A stretch of 64,000 nucleotides of DNA from Polytrichum commune (GCA_950295325.1 OX485808.1:23270527-23334526); one strand, 5' to 3'. Shown: positions 13,190-27,500, counted from the first letter of the stretch. Made by a program: numbers and translations. The notes: generated by a model not told the origin, from the letters alone.

Positions 13190-13620
13190 GACTATAATGT
13201 GGTTCGGTGTGACTCCAAGGACAAATTTAAGAATGACATGTGTAGACTACATGCTTGTATTAAGATAGCTATTCTATGCTCAAGAGTCAACCTAATTGGA
13301 GGGACTTGTATGACCATTTGATGAGCACAAGAATCCTCATTTGGGTAATGAATGAGATATTATTTATCATATGAGCTTCAACTCTTATGAGGAAAGTAAC
13401 TAAGGCCCCAATTTGGATTTGTTAAGCATCTCATACTAAGTTAATTGCATGTTTTCATGTCGTTGGGAGAAAGTGGACTAGTTGGAAAAAGCAACTAACC
13501 ATTTAAGACCCACCTTACCTTAGTGTACACCAATTGGGGACCAAAAGAACATGCTTGACTTACACCATGTCTTCTTGGCACGATATCCCTAGCTAGGCTA
13601 TTTTTTATATCCTGTAATGA
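13190..13620. repeat. Family A dispersed repeat
   Basis: Carries 'GGTGTGACTCCAAGGACAAA', 'GACATGTGTAGACTACATG', 'CCCCAATTTGGATTTGTTAA', 'GAGAAAGTGGACTAGTTGGA' and 'AACCATTTAAGACCCACCTT' in the same order as the copies at 2992, 9530 and 39880. Confidence 0.55.
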
Positions 13621-13968
13621 CTCACTCGACATGAATCACAATTGCCATCAATGCCCACAAATACAAAAATAGCTTTTCTAGGTACACATGTTGGTTGCAT
13701 AGTTCCTCTTCCTCCGTACATGTCCAACCATTATGTACCTTATCGGTACATGTTAGAGCCGCCGCTTTTGGACCGTTGCATGTTTGTGAACGATAACAAT
13801 ATCTTACGATTTAGGAGGGGTAATGTTTGCATTGAAGAGAGTCTCTTACAAATCACGTCAAGATTATATCCACACACACGTTGCAATTGAATTCAACATC
13901 TTGACATGGAAGGGAAAATAAATAAATATTATTTTTATTTTTCTTGTATAAGAATGTGATAGCAAATA

Positions 13969-14271
13969 CTCCCTCTGTCCCAAAAGGATTGTCCCATAAT
14001 GATTGTCTTACTTTCCAGATTTTTTTTTGTCCCAAAATGATTGTCCAGTTTATCTGCCCGGCTAGAAATTTGAGGCTCAAGTCAAATATTTTCGTCCCAA
14101 ACTTTCTATAGCAAGAAGAATCTTTCGACACCGCAACTTCCGGGGGCGATTTAGAGTAGTTGTTGTTTTATTTATTTTAAGACTCATACTTACAGCTACT
14201 CGGTCAATGATCAACGGGCCTTAATCTCGCCAAAGTTAGAAACATAGACAATCATTATGGGACGGAGGGAG
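13969..14271. mobile_element. Stowaway-like MITE (Tc1/mariner)
   Basis: The ends are CTCCCTCTGTCCC and, inverted, CTCCCTCCGTCCC. The inverted similarity runs on into 'ATAATGATTGTCT'. TA dinucleotides flank both ends (13967-13968 and 14272-14273). The 303-bp length, terminal CTCCCTC and TA duplication are the classic plant Stowaway signature. Confidence 0.93.
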
Positions 14272-14273
14272 TA

Positions 14274-16856
14274 CTCGTCAATAATTTATAGTAAGGATTG
14301 ATTTCATGAAGTTGTGTCCTAAGGCTTGCAAACCAACTTATTTACAACATAACTTGAAAACCACTTGAAGCAAACGTAGAAAATTAAAAGTAAAAAATAT
14401 ATTAAATTAAATTAAATTAAATTAAAAATTCTATCCTTAATCGAAGAAACATGCCAAGAAATAATTGAGCTGTTCTACTAACATGTATAGTTCTTGAGAA
14501 ATAACTAACGGTATAGTTACCAAAAAAACATCTTTTTCATTTTCTTTTCTCTAAGGCCATATTGGGGCTTACTTGATGTTTGGATATTAGGAAAACTTGG
14601 ATCCTCCAAGTAGGTTTTAGAGGTGAAAACGAAATTACTTGCAAAGTATATGAACGTTACAAATTTCTATACGTAAGTTGAGCAACCTAGATCATAGAAT
14701 TTCTTTAAGACTTTGAGTAACAATAAGGTGACATCAATTTAGGCCTAATGAAGGAGGTCGATGTCATCTCAAGCCACATAGAGGAGGACCTATATAGTGT
14801 TGAGTTCATTGACCTAAGCTTGGGATGAGGCCCAAATCCATAAATCCCCTCTTCTTGACCTACAACTTAACGTTCCTTGAGTTTTGGGTCATTTTGACAT
14901 TTGTCTATATGTATAATACGTTCACATGATAGATGATTCTAATTTTGGGATTCAAAGGATATTCCCCTAGAACTCATGGTGTCGAGCCTTCTTTTTGCCT
15001 CTTCACAAATAACTTTGTTAAACAGTTTTTTTTCATAAGGAAATCAAGCGTACATTTGTTTAAATGTGTGGCTCTAGAAGGTGCACTATATGATAACTCC
15101 CATCACAATTAGCTCACATATTTTAAGTGTGGAGAATACACTAGTAAAAAATGTTGTCTTAAACAACATGGTTCCAAACCGCGCAATATGAACCACTTGA
15201 GATGAAGGGGCATTTCTAGGAGGGCTATGAAGAAATGCGCATACTCGTGGGTCATTTTTCATATTTGTAAATACCTAGTATAATCTCAAAATTGACTTTA
15301 CATGTTCTCAATATACCTTATATATATATAACATTTTATTATTTGAAACATAGATAAGATGTTGTCTATCACCACACTACCATTTCAAAGTAGAATCCAA
15401 TACCCCTTCTCCCCCCTCCCCCCTCCCCTCCCAAGGATTTCAATCAGATGCTTGTCAAAACGACATGTGCTCACACTCAATATTACTCTATATTAAATTT
15501 CATGCCATAGATGTACCAACAAAGTCAAAATAAATTGATCAATCTTTGTGTAGCATCTTCTAATGCTTACAAATGCAAGGAAACCTAAGAGAACACAACA
15601 AATAAGAAAACTATTTACCAAACAATAAGATAGGACCTTGACCCTGGGCAAGTTCATCCCAACCAACATCTAATGATGCATATTAAACCCAACAAGAAGT
15701 TGTACTTAGCACGCTGCTACTACTTCTCAAGTTTGTATCAACAATAGAGGATACAACATTCAAAACATTGCATCCATCCACTCCTAAACATTAGTTCTAA
15801 GAAAGGGTTCAAGAAACATGCAATCTTTGATGATCATAATTTAACAATGAGTCATTGAGTCCAACACAAGACAATACTATTTGCAAATATCAACTTAGAC
15901 TAAAGATTCTTCCCAACACTAGGAACACAATGGTCAAAATGGTTGGTCAAAAGTTGTAGGGAGAGAAAGAAAAAGTTTAGTGCTCATGACACATGCCAAC
16001 TCTCACATAAAGCCTTACCATGTAGGACTCCATGTAAGTTTTTTCATTCCTTCAAATTTCCTTAGGTCCCTTAGGTCCTCGAGGTCTGGTATAAAGTGAA
16101 GTGAGATGATTTTGGCAAATGAAATTTTTAGATTTCATTGGTCATAGGTGCTAGTGTAAAGCTATGGGGTATACACTTATTTTCCTAATTAGTGTGGGTA
16201 ACCATTCCGAGTTATGTGTTGCAACAACTCTTTACCGACATTACCATTTTTACCAACTAAGTTACATCATATTCTTCAGTGTGCATAGTGAGTACTAATG
16301 TTATTTGAGTAAATAATGATACTCTTAGTAAAAAAAATATCACAACACGTACTCTGAATGGTCACCCACACTAATTAGACAAAATAGTGCAGTGCCCTCA
16401 TAATATTTTCCCACTTAAAAAAATTGAGACCAAAAACCCTTTAAATAAGTACACCATGCAAGAGGTGAGAACATTTTGATTCATACAAACATGAATGATC
16501 AAAACTAACATGTAAAGGGCATGTGAAGGACTTACTTATACTTACCGTAGCTCTCTAGCATATTGGGCACCTTTCTGCCTAATAATTAATTAAAGTGAAA
16601 AAAGAAGTTAAGCAACCCATAAAATAATATTGTAAAATTGGGCAAATTAATTTAAAATAAGTTAGACATACATTCCCGTTTTTTATTTTTTATTTAAATT
16701 TTTTTATGGTAGTGTGTTAGCATGACTTGTGGAGCAAATCCATGCTTGTATTGTTTTTAGACTGTGAGCGGGATTGATGCCACGTGAAGACATACAGTTG
16801 AAGTTATTTAATGCTCCTTTGTTGGATTCTAGTGAACGTCACTTGCATTATTATGA
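14274..16856. other. Non-coding stretch with short simple repeats
   Basis: Contains an (ATTAA)n-like run (14400-14425), a C-rich low-complexity patch (15408-15430) and otherwise unremarkable AT-rich DNA. No open frame worth reporting. Confidence 0.4.
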
Positions 16857-17561
16857 TTTTAGGCACTCTTTGAATGTTAGTTCTTATTTTTAGACACTCA
16901 ACAAAATCAATTTCCCATCAATTTACGCACCTTGAAAATTAATTATTTCATGCCCAAGCTGCTAGAACTACGGTATCTCCCCTTCATCCATGATGGAGGA
17001 GTTTACGTAGATGCCATGAACCCTAACCCCATAATCCACATTCACATACACACAACTATATAACATGAAATGGGTGGGTGGATGGATGGATGGATGAACG
17101 AATATGTGGAAGGCTAGGCTTCGAGAACCTATGACGTTTTTGTTGCCTTTGGGCTCCCAGGAGGACTTAGGGTTGACAACTAGAGGGGGTAATTTTGGGG
17201 GCCTTTTGGGCGAGGCTTTTATTTTAGGCACTCTTTGAATGTTAGTTCTTATTTTAAAACACTCAACAAAATCAATTTCCCATAAATTTACGCACCTTTA
17301 AAATGAATTATTTCGTGTCCAAGCTACTACAATATCTCCATGATGGAAGAGTAAATGAACGCCACGAATGCTAACCCCATAATCCACATTCACATACACA
17401 CAACCATATAACATGAAATGGGTGGGTGGATGGATGAATGAATGTGGAAGGCTAGGCTTCGAGAACCTATGACATTTTTGTTGCCTTCGGGCTCCCGGGA
17501 GGACTTAGGGTTGACAACTAGAGGGGGTACTTTTGGGGGCCTTTTGGGTGAGGCTTTTATG
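16857..17561. repeat. Tandem duplication, 365-bp unit, two copies
   Basis: The segment 16857-17221, starting 'TTTTAGGCACTCTTTGAATG', is repeated at 17222-17561. All internal landmarks return in order: 'ACACTCAACAAAATCAATTT', 'CATAATCCACATTCACATAC', 'GGTGGGTGGATGGATG' and 'GGACTTAGGGTTGACAACTA'. The copies differ by point changes and small indels, including the number of GGAT units and an internal deletion. Minus-strand open frames of 87 and 143 codons across the copies share sequence only because of the duplication. Confidence 0.9.
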
Positions 17562-18732
17562 TCGGAGGAAGCACAAGGCGTGATGTGAAAGGGGTAACCA
17601 AGGTACAAGGATACTTGGCCTCGGCCACCCCGTCCCATGATGGCTTGCACCACCCCTCCCCTTGCTCGGCCAATCCCCACGCAATGTGCATTCCATTGGT
17701 CCCTCCTCCAACCGACTTTGGTAGGATTGGTCGGCCCGACCATTCCATCCCTTTTATTGATCTTTCTACTAGAGGCCTTTACCAAATACACGAAAGGTGG
17801 AAATGATTTAGGGAGAGGCATTGGAATGGAGTAGGTTTAAGGAAGGTTGCTTTGAACCAACATGAAGTGATGTTTCATTCATGTGGAGTTATGGGGGTGT
17901 GTACAAGGTATTTAGAAAAAATAGTTTGTAATATCTATGAGGGTGGAGTGCAAGAATGATTTTCAGCTAATGAAATGAAACCGATTTTAGCGTCCGGGAA
18001 GTCAAAAGGCTCGTGGGATTGAAAGTACATCATGATGTTGTCGAATTGGTTACTGCTCTAGTTCCTGAGTGGTGGAGATGTAGTAGCCTCTGTGAGGTAG
18101 AGGCTAATGTCGACTTGATGGTCTAATTGAAAGAAGGATTTGAGACTCCCTAATACTACATTCTCAAGTAGTGGTGGACACCCTCTACTGGGGTTCTACA
18201 GGGGACACTCCAACACAAAGCGTGCCTCACTTTCAACTACATTATGAAAGCAAAAGTGGCATCATTTATCGTCTTTAGAGACACGCATAGTCGACCACTA
18301 TCTAGTTTCAATGTCAAGTCAATGGGAAGCAATGTTTGAAGGTTTGTGAGTTGTGAAATCTTACTTCCGGTGGATACAATGAATTTGACCTTTAAAGCGA
18401 GTCTTCCCATGCATTCAATGTTGCATACGCCTTCATCTTCACCACGTCCTCCTTCTTTCGGTTTCATTGCTTTGTTTCTTTATGCCATCCTCTCCTTTAC
18501 AATAAATGCAATGCGCATTTTTCTCAACATATTTTGTTCCCAAAAAACAAGGTCTCCACACATATTGTGTGAATTTTATTTTTATTTATTTTTATTTTTA
18601 TTTTGGTGAGGATCAATTGTTGGCATGTAAAACACAATCACCAAAAGCAAAAACCTTGAACTAGGGCCCTCGGGAATGAATAAGAAAGCAAACCAATGAC
18701 CATAGGCATATGTTTGGGACTCAAACTGGCAC
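17562..18732. other. Non-coding stretch, partly GC-richer
   Basis: The part near 17562-17800 is GC-richer with several short overlapping frames on both strands, none recognisable. The rest is AT-rich; nothing else seen. Confidence 0.4.
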
Positions 18733-18735
18733 TAA

Positions 18736-19282
18736 GGGATTGTTTACATCATGGACCATGAAGTCGCCCCTTGCTCCTCTAAAATATGTGACTGGTTGTT
18801 GAAGTTGTCCTGGGACCATTTCGGTTTAAATCAAGAAAAATAATGTAATAGTGAACATGGAACTTGAGGTCTCCAAAAGGCCTAGTTTCAGACCTACATT
18901 ATCCAGGGTCATGGTCCTATGAGTTTTGCGGTGGGAGAGGCAAAAGAGGTTCTCTCACTGCAAATGTCATGGGACCATAGAGAAATGTTCAAAATTATTA
19001 TTATATTTCAAACATTTCCATAGTTATGAGGAAAGAAAGGAAGAAGGGGAGAAAGTTAAACATTAAGAAAATTCCCAAAACTATCATTTTTTTGACATAT
19101 CTCAAAAAATTAGAACATCCAATTTTTGATGCATGGTCACTTCTAATTAGGGGTTTACACCTAGTCAAGGACCCAACGGCTTTCAAAAATGCATTTTTAG
19201 AAATCGGACCATGAAAGTGTGACCATGGAAAAATGCCCTTTGACATGGGGCAACTTCATGGTTCATGATGTAAATCAACCCC
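18736..19282. mobile_element. Harbinger/Tourist-like MITE
   Basis: The TIRs begin GGGATTGTTTACATCATGGA and, inverted, GGGGTTGATTTACATCATGA, with similarity continuing through 'CCATGAAG(T)..GCCCC'. TAA flanks both ends (18733-18735 and 19283-19285), the 3-bp PIF/Harbinger target duplication. Length 547 bp, no transposase. Confidence 0.85.
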
Positions 19283-19779
19283 TAAGTTTGCTCCTTTAAG
19301 CAACCCATATCTCAAACACAACAAATAACGGCAAAGGCCTTCATAAAGCTTTGTTGTGCATTCCCAAATCAAAACAATCATCGTTTTGTATTTTAGATAC
19401 AAATTTAAGATGAAAAGTCATTGAAAAAGTCGAAGGGAAGAATGTCTTTCTCATGTGTGAAGCCTAAACTCCCACCCCTTAGCGTCGTAGTCCTGGTGAG
19501 AGCCTATGGTTCACACTCACTTACCACTGTTCACTGAACCTTGACATGTGTGGAGTTTTCCCCGATGTCACACAAAATCGCCACTTCCATTACATAGCAC
19601 AAGGTACAAGCATTGAGAAATGTTCTTCCTAATCTAATGCTCGTGCCCACTAAGCTAACCTAAATGATTAAAAACCATAACACTACGAGTTATGGCTCAA
19701 AAGCTACCTCAGCCATTGAAACCATTTCCCTAATCTTTACTAAACCCCCACTTAGCCTAGCCTAATTCCCTAATCTAAT

Positions 19780-20510
19780 CCATCAACACCTGCAGCCACC
19801 CCTTCAGGTCCCTAAAAGTACCAGCCTCGGACATCAGTCCTGCATGGCCATCTCACAGTCTACGTTGTTTGCCCTCCCGGCAGCCCGTCATTGCCCGTCA
19901 CTGGGCTTCCGGCCAGGAGATGGCCTCAGAGGCTTCTTAGCCTCCGAATCGCACAACCAGTCGCCCCTGTGTTCCACTATCATCCGGCAATGGGCACCTC
20001 CCATACCCATGCCGACAGCAAGGCTTAATTCAGTCTCCCCAGCGCTCAAGTCTTCAATCACACCTGTCTGAACCGGTCTGCGAACTTCCTGGTTGGGAGT
20101 CCAGAATTTTTTGCCTTCGAACCCAACACTGAATTAAGGCCCACGATTGAACAATCCTGAGTTCGCCTCGTCAGTAGCAATTCCTGCTACCTCGCAAAAG
20201 TATTCATCAGCTCTCAGAATGCTCTCACCCACTGAGTTGTCTACATTGCTATTTTTTCCCCTCGTCGTGTAAGTTGTGCTTAATGCAGCCATCCCGGCCG
20301 TCTCCCTTCGGCACTGCCCAACCTTCTTCCCATTTCTCCTGCTTCCCAATTCCCTTGATTCACTATATAAAATCCAGCCCATTCCTGTAGCTTCGTCGTT
20401 GGCACCTGCCGCCTCCGTTCGGCATTCGGTGCAGTCGGCATTCAATACATTCGAGAGAGAGTATGATAGCGGCCGCATCGACTAAATTGGTGTTCCCTAG
20501 ATCCGGGATT
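19780..20510. other. GC-richer island with a TATA-like motif
   Basis: A CpG-containing block in AT-rich surroundings. A CTATATAAAA motif (about 20361-20370, plus strand) is followed by a C/T-rich stretch. Frames of 75, 69 (plus) and 114 codons (minus) overlap here and none has a recognisable domain. It could be a solo LTR or promoter fragment, but I could not find terminal repeats or a target duplication. Confidence 0.35.
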
Positions 20511-22081
20511 CACTAGGTCACATTGACCCCATCCATGAATGAACACTAGCCCATCCCAATTCGAACACTCACCCTAATCTAATTCTAACAACACCCAACT
20601 CTCTCCTCACAACAAGTCCCCCTCAATGATTTTTCACGTACTCTAATTGAACATGCTTCCTTCCCAACCCACTAAAACACATTAGCTCACAGTTAAATTC
20701 AACTTCAACCCAAAACCCATGCTTGCACTCTTTTTAAGTTTTTGAGTAATTCAAATAATTTCAAATTCAAATCCTAACAACCTTTAAGGTTTAACACTCG
20801 TGTGAGCACCTTATTTGGGCTTACATCATGTTATCGGTCACCGGTCCTCTTATTCATGTTGGTTGTTGAACCTATAACAATATCTACATTTTGTGCACAT
20901 AATCCAATCTTGTCATGACACGTGTCTTTTTATGTTCATTTTTAACTACAAGCTTTACCATATACCACTCCAATATAGATGTCTGAGTGAGATGACTGAC
21001 CACATAATGGCCACATCCCATTCTCTCATTCCTATCAAATGGGATAGTGGTTACTGTGGCTATTAGGTATTAGAAGTGTCTCCATCCCAAAATAATAACT
21101 CCACCATGTCCACAAAGCTTCAATACAAGAGTTTGGGGGAAAGCGACTTAAAACAAGACACACACACATATATATATATATATATAGTGGTAATTGAGAT
21201 ATATGAAAACATATACTATACTCAAAATCATGTTGTCCATGATGTGTTGTGTTGGACTCAAGTTATTAAAGATTGGAAAGTGTCTTAGTGCTTATTAAAT
21301 TTTAGTGCACTTTTCCCAAACGATTTCATCATTGCTTTTAAGAGCGGGCTTCCCAAAATAAATATGATTTCTTATCAAAACAAAATAAGAAGAAGCCACA
21401 CTCAAAAATCAAGGGATGTTGTTGTCATGTGACAATGTAGAGCAAGATCATCACGCACCAACAAAGTTTTCAACTTGGAATCTATTGATCTAGAAAATGC
21501 GTAGGTATTTCTATTGAAGCACAATATAACTAGAGATCAAATTGCACAAGCAAACACATATACACAAAGGTATGTGAACAATGCTTGGAGTGAGATGGTC
21601 ACCCTCACCCCTTGTCTTCCCCTTTATTGTATTTTTCCTTTTTGATTCATACAATGTATATGGGATATCTCAACTCCCACTTCCCACAAACCATATGGGT
21701 TTATTCAAACCTTATTCGCTCTTAAACCTCTAACAATGACCATCGCATGACTACAAGCAACATAACGCTCTACCTTCAACAACAAAAATCTAACACCCAA
21801 CACAATCACAACAACCTCTTTGAATTTTAACAGCAATGTGTGGAAGTTCTATGGGACATGGGAAGCATCGTCAACTATGGAATGCGAATCCTATTGGGAG
21901 CTCAATCTGAATTTGAGTCTCCTTGCACATGGTTTCATTGTTTCAACGATGTTAGGGGTTCCTGTTGAACCACATGACACCACCGCATGGACCCCGTTTA
22001 GGTTGTCCACCATTTTCGCTAGTTGAAGTGGAGTGGACATAAGAGGTTCCAACACCACCACTCGTAGTTGCTAATAATGTC
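20511..22081. other. Non-coding stretch with a TA microsatellite
   Basis: A (TA)n run lies near 21168-21187. Otherwise AT-rich sequence without recognisable genes. Confidence 0.4.
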
Positions 22082-22581
22082 ATGGTGGAGGCTTTGAGGG
22101 CTAAATTGGTGAAGTGCAATTCAAACCATGAACGGAAATTGGAGGTGGTCCGATTGGAACACACGAACGAGGTCCAATGGTCGAGGGTCCAAATTGAGGA
22201 GTTGACCATTCTTGCAAGAATAAAGAATGAACAACAAGGTTTAACCAAGCGGAGACGTAATTGAGGTTATGGATGGATACTCAAGGGGGGGGGGGGGGGC
22301 AGGGACACGTGTCGTCAACAAACCTAGAGATAGGTAGGGTTGATTACGCTAGGGTAATTAGGAGGAACCAAATGTTGGAGGATGACTACACGGGCATGGT
22401 CACATCCACCCTCCTATATGCAATGCATGAGAGGGAGTTGATGGACGAGCTTGAGAAACTTAGGAGTCCATGCAAACAATGGCCTAATCGTCAACTTCTA
22501 TTCACCTCCTGGCCTCCAGTGGACTTCATGTACCCCGACGGGTGTCTGGTCGATGAGCAACATAACTCTAGCATTGATTGA
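22082..22581 (+). pseudogene. Coiled-coil-like coding remnant, family not recognised
   Basis: Two overlapping plus-strand frames of 60 and 106 codons follow one another (22082-22264 and 22261-22581). Both are rich in E, K, R and L (for example RLEHTNEVQW and HERELMDELEKL) and look like helical or coiled-coil segments. The second contains a run of 15 G (22285-22299) read as glycines, whose slippage would explain the frame change. Further frames downstream (22849-23094) could belong to the same degraded gene. I do not recognise the family and cannot exclude chance frames. Confidence 0.25.
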
Positions 22582-23582
22582 AAAGTGAGACCCAAAGATG
22601 AATTGCAATAGGCCACTATGCTATCATCTCACATTGTAGTACCTCCAGCCATACTAGCCTTGTTGTGGACATGTGTCCCTGCATGGATCAAGGATGGGAG
22701 TTTGTGACATATGTATCAAACCTTAAGGACTTGAATGCACATGAATTATTGGCTTTTGCAGTCATATGGTCCGTCCAAGTTTCTTGTTGCCTCACATGAT
22801 GCAAACACATTGTTGTCCTTCGTGCAAAGTGAGACGATGACTTGAGATATGGAGCACATGTTGGACATTGAGAGTTGTAATGCCTATGCAAACAAACAAA
22901 CAAAAATCACTTGGAAGGTGTCATTCAATGACACTGAAATTCACATTAGGTTGAGCAAATGGAAATACATCAACGACCTTATGGACATTTCGGACGGAGC
23001 CAACAACCCAACATGCAAGACATGCTCCGTCATTCCCAATTGCCGAGGTTGGCTACTGGGAGACAGAGGCAACATAGTTGTGGGCCCTCAATGAAAGTAG
23101 GTGTGAGTTGAGATGCCAAACCCTTCAAGCACAAAGTATGAACGGCACAAGCCGCAGCCCTCCCATACCATTGCATACACACTCCAAATTTGAATAGTTT
23201 TTTGGTCACATAGTACCCATATAGACCTAGGACTATGATGTAATATATTTGATCCAATTATACTTAATGTGTGAATAGTAATTTTGCATACTTTATAAAT
23301 TATCTTGTGCTCACTACGACATTTGAGATCAATGTCACTCTATTGCCGCTCATTCTGATTTGCTCTAGAGTTGGGTCCCACAAACATGTAATGAATTCAT
23401 GGACTTCAACTTCAATTGCTTGGAAGTCCGTGCTTGGAAATTGATATGAGTATATTTTATAACGATTGACATATTTGTCCAATAAAAAGAAGTATGAAGG
23501 AATGGACATCTGTGCTTTCATTGTATACTTGTAATCATACAATGTATATTACCCACATTCCAATGTACATATGCATATGTCC

Positions 23583-23613
<31 letters not shown>

Positions 23614-24285
23614 TGCATATGTCCAAGTATGATTCATATACTAAATTCCCACCAGATTGGTAGGGTTGATCTTATACTCTTTGTAAACTCAATATTCCTT
23701 TTGGTGTGTGGTGAATCTGTTGGACCCCCAATGGACTGGAAGAGGCATGAAATGTTCTAGGGTTTGATAGAGCCGCCACAAGGTCTAATTTTTTTCTTTC
23801 GGAAATATAAATTTTCCCTTTCCTGAGAACGTCTCAAAGGTCCTTTGAACAAATGCCATGAGAAAAGCTTCTCTTTGTCACCGATGCGGCATGCCGGTCA
23901 ATCTTGGGGTCCAAGTAACCACACTGGAGATGATCAACCTTTCTCCTTGTTAATCGTACCCAATAGAATTCATTGAATGTTTGAATGGGTCATAACATGT
24001 TGCGCAAGTCATCCTCATTTCAAATGTTCTCCACAACCTCTTTGGGTGAAAATTTATCCACTTCATCCATATTACATATCTTTGGACTAATTACATGTGG
24101 CCTTTGTCACTCCAATCCCAGCCATAGCAAACCTACAGACTCACCAAACCACAAATGATTTTGGGCAATGTATGCGAGGCATACAAGGTCCTCGAAATCA
24201 CTAGTTAACAAGGCGGGTTCCTCATGGGCATGACACACAATTTTATATGGCGTTGCATGCGTGAGCTTAGGGAATCAAGCTTTGC
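22582..24285. other. Non-coding stretch with a trinucleotide repeat
   Basis: An (ATA)n repeat lies near 23586-23610. Frames of 71-81 codons are present on both strands without recognisable motifs. Confidence 0.4.
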
Positions 24286-24287
24286 AA

Positions 24288-24570
24288 AGGCAACTGCCTT
24301 GCATGGACAATTGCTTCAAAGCAGTGAATCGGCTTGGATGATTGCTTTACAACAGTCAATTGACCATGTCAACTGCATTAGAGCAATCAACAATCTTGGA
24401 TGACTGCTTTGGAGTAGTCAATGGTCTTGAGCAACTGCTTTGGGGCAGTCAATGGCCTTAAGCGACTGCTTTGGGGTAGTCGACGACCTTGAACGACTAC
24501 TTTGGAGCAGTCAACAATCTTAAACAGCTGCTTTGGAGTAGTTAATGGCCTTGGTCGATCACTACACAAT
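24288..24570. repeat. 31-bp minisatellite, about nine units
   Basis: 'ACTGCTTTGGAGTAGTCAAT' followed by 'GGTCTTGAGCA' and its variants repeat every 31 bp. Each unit contains a short inverted repeat (GACT..AGTC or ACTGC..GCAGT), so each could fold. The 60-codon minus-strand frame in it is a product of the repeat. Units are contiguous, with no spacers, so it is not a CRISPR array. Confidence 0.8.
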
Positions 24571-27500
24571 ATTTGACATAGGCAGTCGATTTTTGCCTAA
24601 TAATCGACTAGATATTGGGATGAATTGGAGTCTTAAATAAGTCACATCACACATTGATCGCCCATAATTATTATAGTGGAGGCATATATGTAGCAAACCC
24701 CACCTCACTTTGGCCTCATTCCTAAGCTCTCCATTGGCATAGCTTGTTTTAGCAAGCTTTGCATATGGGGAACAAATGGGGAAGGGTGGTTTATGGATTT
24801 GGTCTATATTAGGCTATGCTATCTTTGAGAAGGTGGTGGAGTCTGGGCTTATCCTCGGTTTTCCCGAGGACATAGTAGCCAAACATATTGTGTACAAGGT
24901 GATGGAGCCTATGATGGTTGTCACACCAAATCCCTCCCAAAAGATCGACCGCAATGTTTCATTGAGGGATTTTATGGTTCTCCTATGTATTTATAAATAC
25001 ATGGAGACTGACAAGGCTTGGCACCTTCATTTTAGCATGAGAAAAGTGCACAATGCAATTTGATTGGCTTTTTTTAATAGTAATCACAAATTCCTTGGAG
25101 TGAGAGGAACAATATTTCTTGACAAAGAAATTTGCAAATATTCCTACAACCAAGTTATTTTTTAAGCATTTGGTAATTGATAGTCATCCCAATTGAATGT
25201 TGAGTTAAACATGCTTAATTGAACAATCTAGAGATCATACGACTTCAATACATTCGAGACATGCTTCTAGAAAATACAGTATCATGATTGGCATCCTGTC
25301 AAACTAAGGAGATGCATCAACTATTGGATTTGTCCTTTACAACAACTTATCCCGTGAGCATATAGTAATGGATCAATATTGTTTCTAACTTGCTATTTCA
25401 ATCCAAGCTAACACATTATAGTGGCATTACATAGCTTGTGGATGGAATGTGACTACTTGCAACATGTATTCCCCCATGTGACACCAATTTTCATCGCCAT
25501 ATCATTATATGATTATGGCATTATAATTTTGAGTGAACCATATTTTGTATTGGCAATACACATTGTATTTATGTAGGTAGATATACTGTTGGTTGATAGC
25601 AAGATGGGTGTAAAATGCCCAATAATCTAAAAAAAATAAACAAAAAGGCTTCAGCGGTCCATAAAGACATAGTACGAAAATCTAGGCCACTATGCAAACA
25701 TATATTTCATTATGTGAGCATATACCATATTCCACAAAGTTCATTAGTTAACGACCTACAACAACTGCCATGCAAACAATTGACTAGGCAAGTCGACTAT
25801 TGGATAGTGGTCTGCTACTTTGGTGGATTGTCACAAACGACTATTGGGCTAAAGTCAACTTCTCCAATTGCAACCCAATAGTTGACTGCTACTTAGTAGT
25901 CATTTACCCTAAGTTAATTGCCACCTTGCAGTCGACTAAAGGTCTCTTTCGTTGTGACCATTGGATGCAACCACATCCAATGATCAAGACCGAGGAGATC
26001 AGCCCCATGGGGTATGAGACCCTCCCAACCTATACATAAGGTGGCAGGTCACATTGACCTCACTTTTAACCACCCCACCTCAACGGGACATTGGGCCCTA
26101 GCATCCCTTGCATACTTTGCGCAATGTATGAAGAGGGTCAAGGAGAGTTGGAAGATTGATGATATAGTAGAACCCTTGTCAAATTTGGGTTGGATTTTTG
26201 TGGCATTGAGGTGTGGATACAACCATATCCTTGAGCATGTTCAATTTGTGCTTTTAAACACAAGCCTACCATGTTTCTAAACACAATGGCGGAACATAGT
26301 TGAATAATAAGAGATGATGAGCCAGAGGGTTTCACACATGGTATTTGAACAACCTAATAAAAGGCAAAGGCATTCAAATGTGGGATCAGGTAATTCTATG
26401 TGGTCGGAACCAAACTTAACCCCCCGTTCAGAAGGTAGTGCGTCCATCCGTCCGTCCAATTGTCCATGCCCACTTGTGCAAGCAATAAGGACCTTCAGAG
26501 GCCTCAGGGTCTTCTACTAAGAGTGGGAAACCAAAGGTAAAATTTTCATAAACTTTAACAAACAAAAAAAATCCACAACGCCATCATAGACTAATATGTG
26601 CACAACGATGTGGATGACATCAAATAGATTTTTTTGGATAATATCCGGAAGATCAAGTGGCCGATCACATGAAGAAGTCGATTGAGGAAGTCATTTGATA
26701 TGTAGTGGATGAACCCAAATAAACTAAGAATCAAAATCTTTCATATTTTGACTCTCGGGTGAATAAAGCCCAAAATGGAGTTTTTAACCTCAAGCAATTG
26801 GTCGATAATGTTTTCCCACCCCCAGAGCGGGTGAGGTGATGACCCCTTGGGTGGCAAAAATGCGGGCGTTGCTTATGTGGTGGAAAGCTTAGGCCAAAGC
26901 GTTGTCCAAGATGGGCAACAAAACAATTTCTTGAAAGGAACTTAAGTTGGAAAAATAGTTAAGGGTGTCCTACCCATGCTAATTATTGTGGTAAAGGTGG
27001 TTGTTGTGTGTGTGGGGGGGGGGGGGTACGGGAAGACTGTCAAGGTGAAGATTGAGGGTGACGAATGTCTATCTTCAAATATTGCATGGGCCCAAAAAAC
27101 TCCAAAGACCACCGATGCACATGCAACTCAAATTGAAGGCAATGCCAAGGCATTCGTTTTAAAGAACTTGCATTTTGGATTTCTCAAGTTTTGGTTGATC
27201 AACAATGAGACCAATGAGGACAACACACTTTGATGGAACGGGGGAACTCTACGAGAAATGTATATCCAAGATAGAGCGCATCAACCAATTGACAATGTCA
27301 TGTTGATGAGTCCAACCAAATGGTAATGATGGGACCAAGTTGAAAGATTTCGGAAGAAGAGGGTAAAATTGTCATGGGCTTTAATATGGCTCGTGTTGGA
27401 ATTGCACAAGGAAAATGTGCAAGACAATAATCTTTCCATATGCTTCATTGGGAGTCTGACGGAAGCATGAAGATTGAAGTGTGCAATTGGGGGAGCACGT

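Noticed and set aside
17390-17821. 143-codon minus-strand frame
   Set aside because: Much of it lies in a 365-bp tandem duplication and the shared protein segment follows from the DNA repeat; no domain recognised.
19780-20510. Promoter or solo LTR with CTATATAAAA
   Set aside because: No terminal repeats, target duplication or adjacent gene could be found; kept only as a compositional island.
24387-24569. 60-codon minus-strand frame with repeated residues
   Set aside because: It is the 31-bp minisatellite read in one phase (31 is not a multiple of three, so repeats cycle through frames).
24288-24570. CRISPR-like array of ~31-bp repeats
   Set aside because: Units are contiguous without unique spacers and the setting is eukaryotic.
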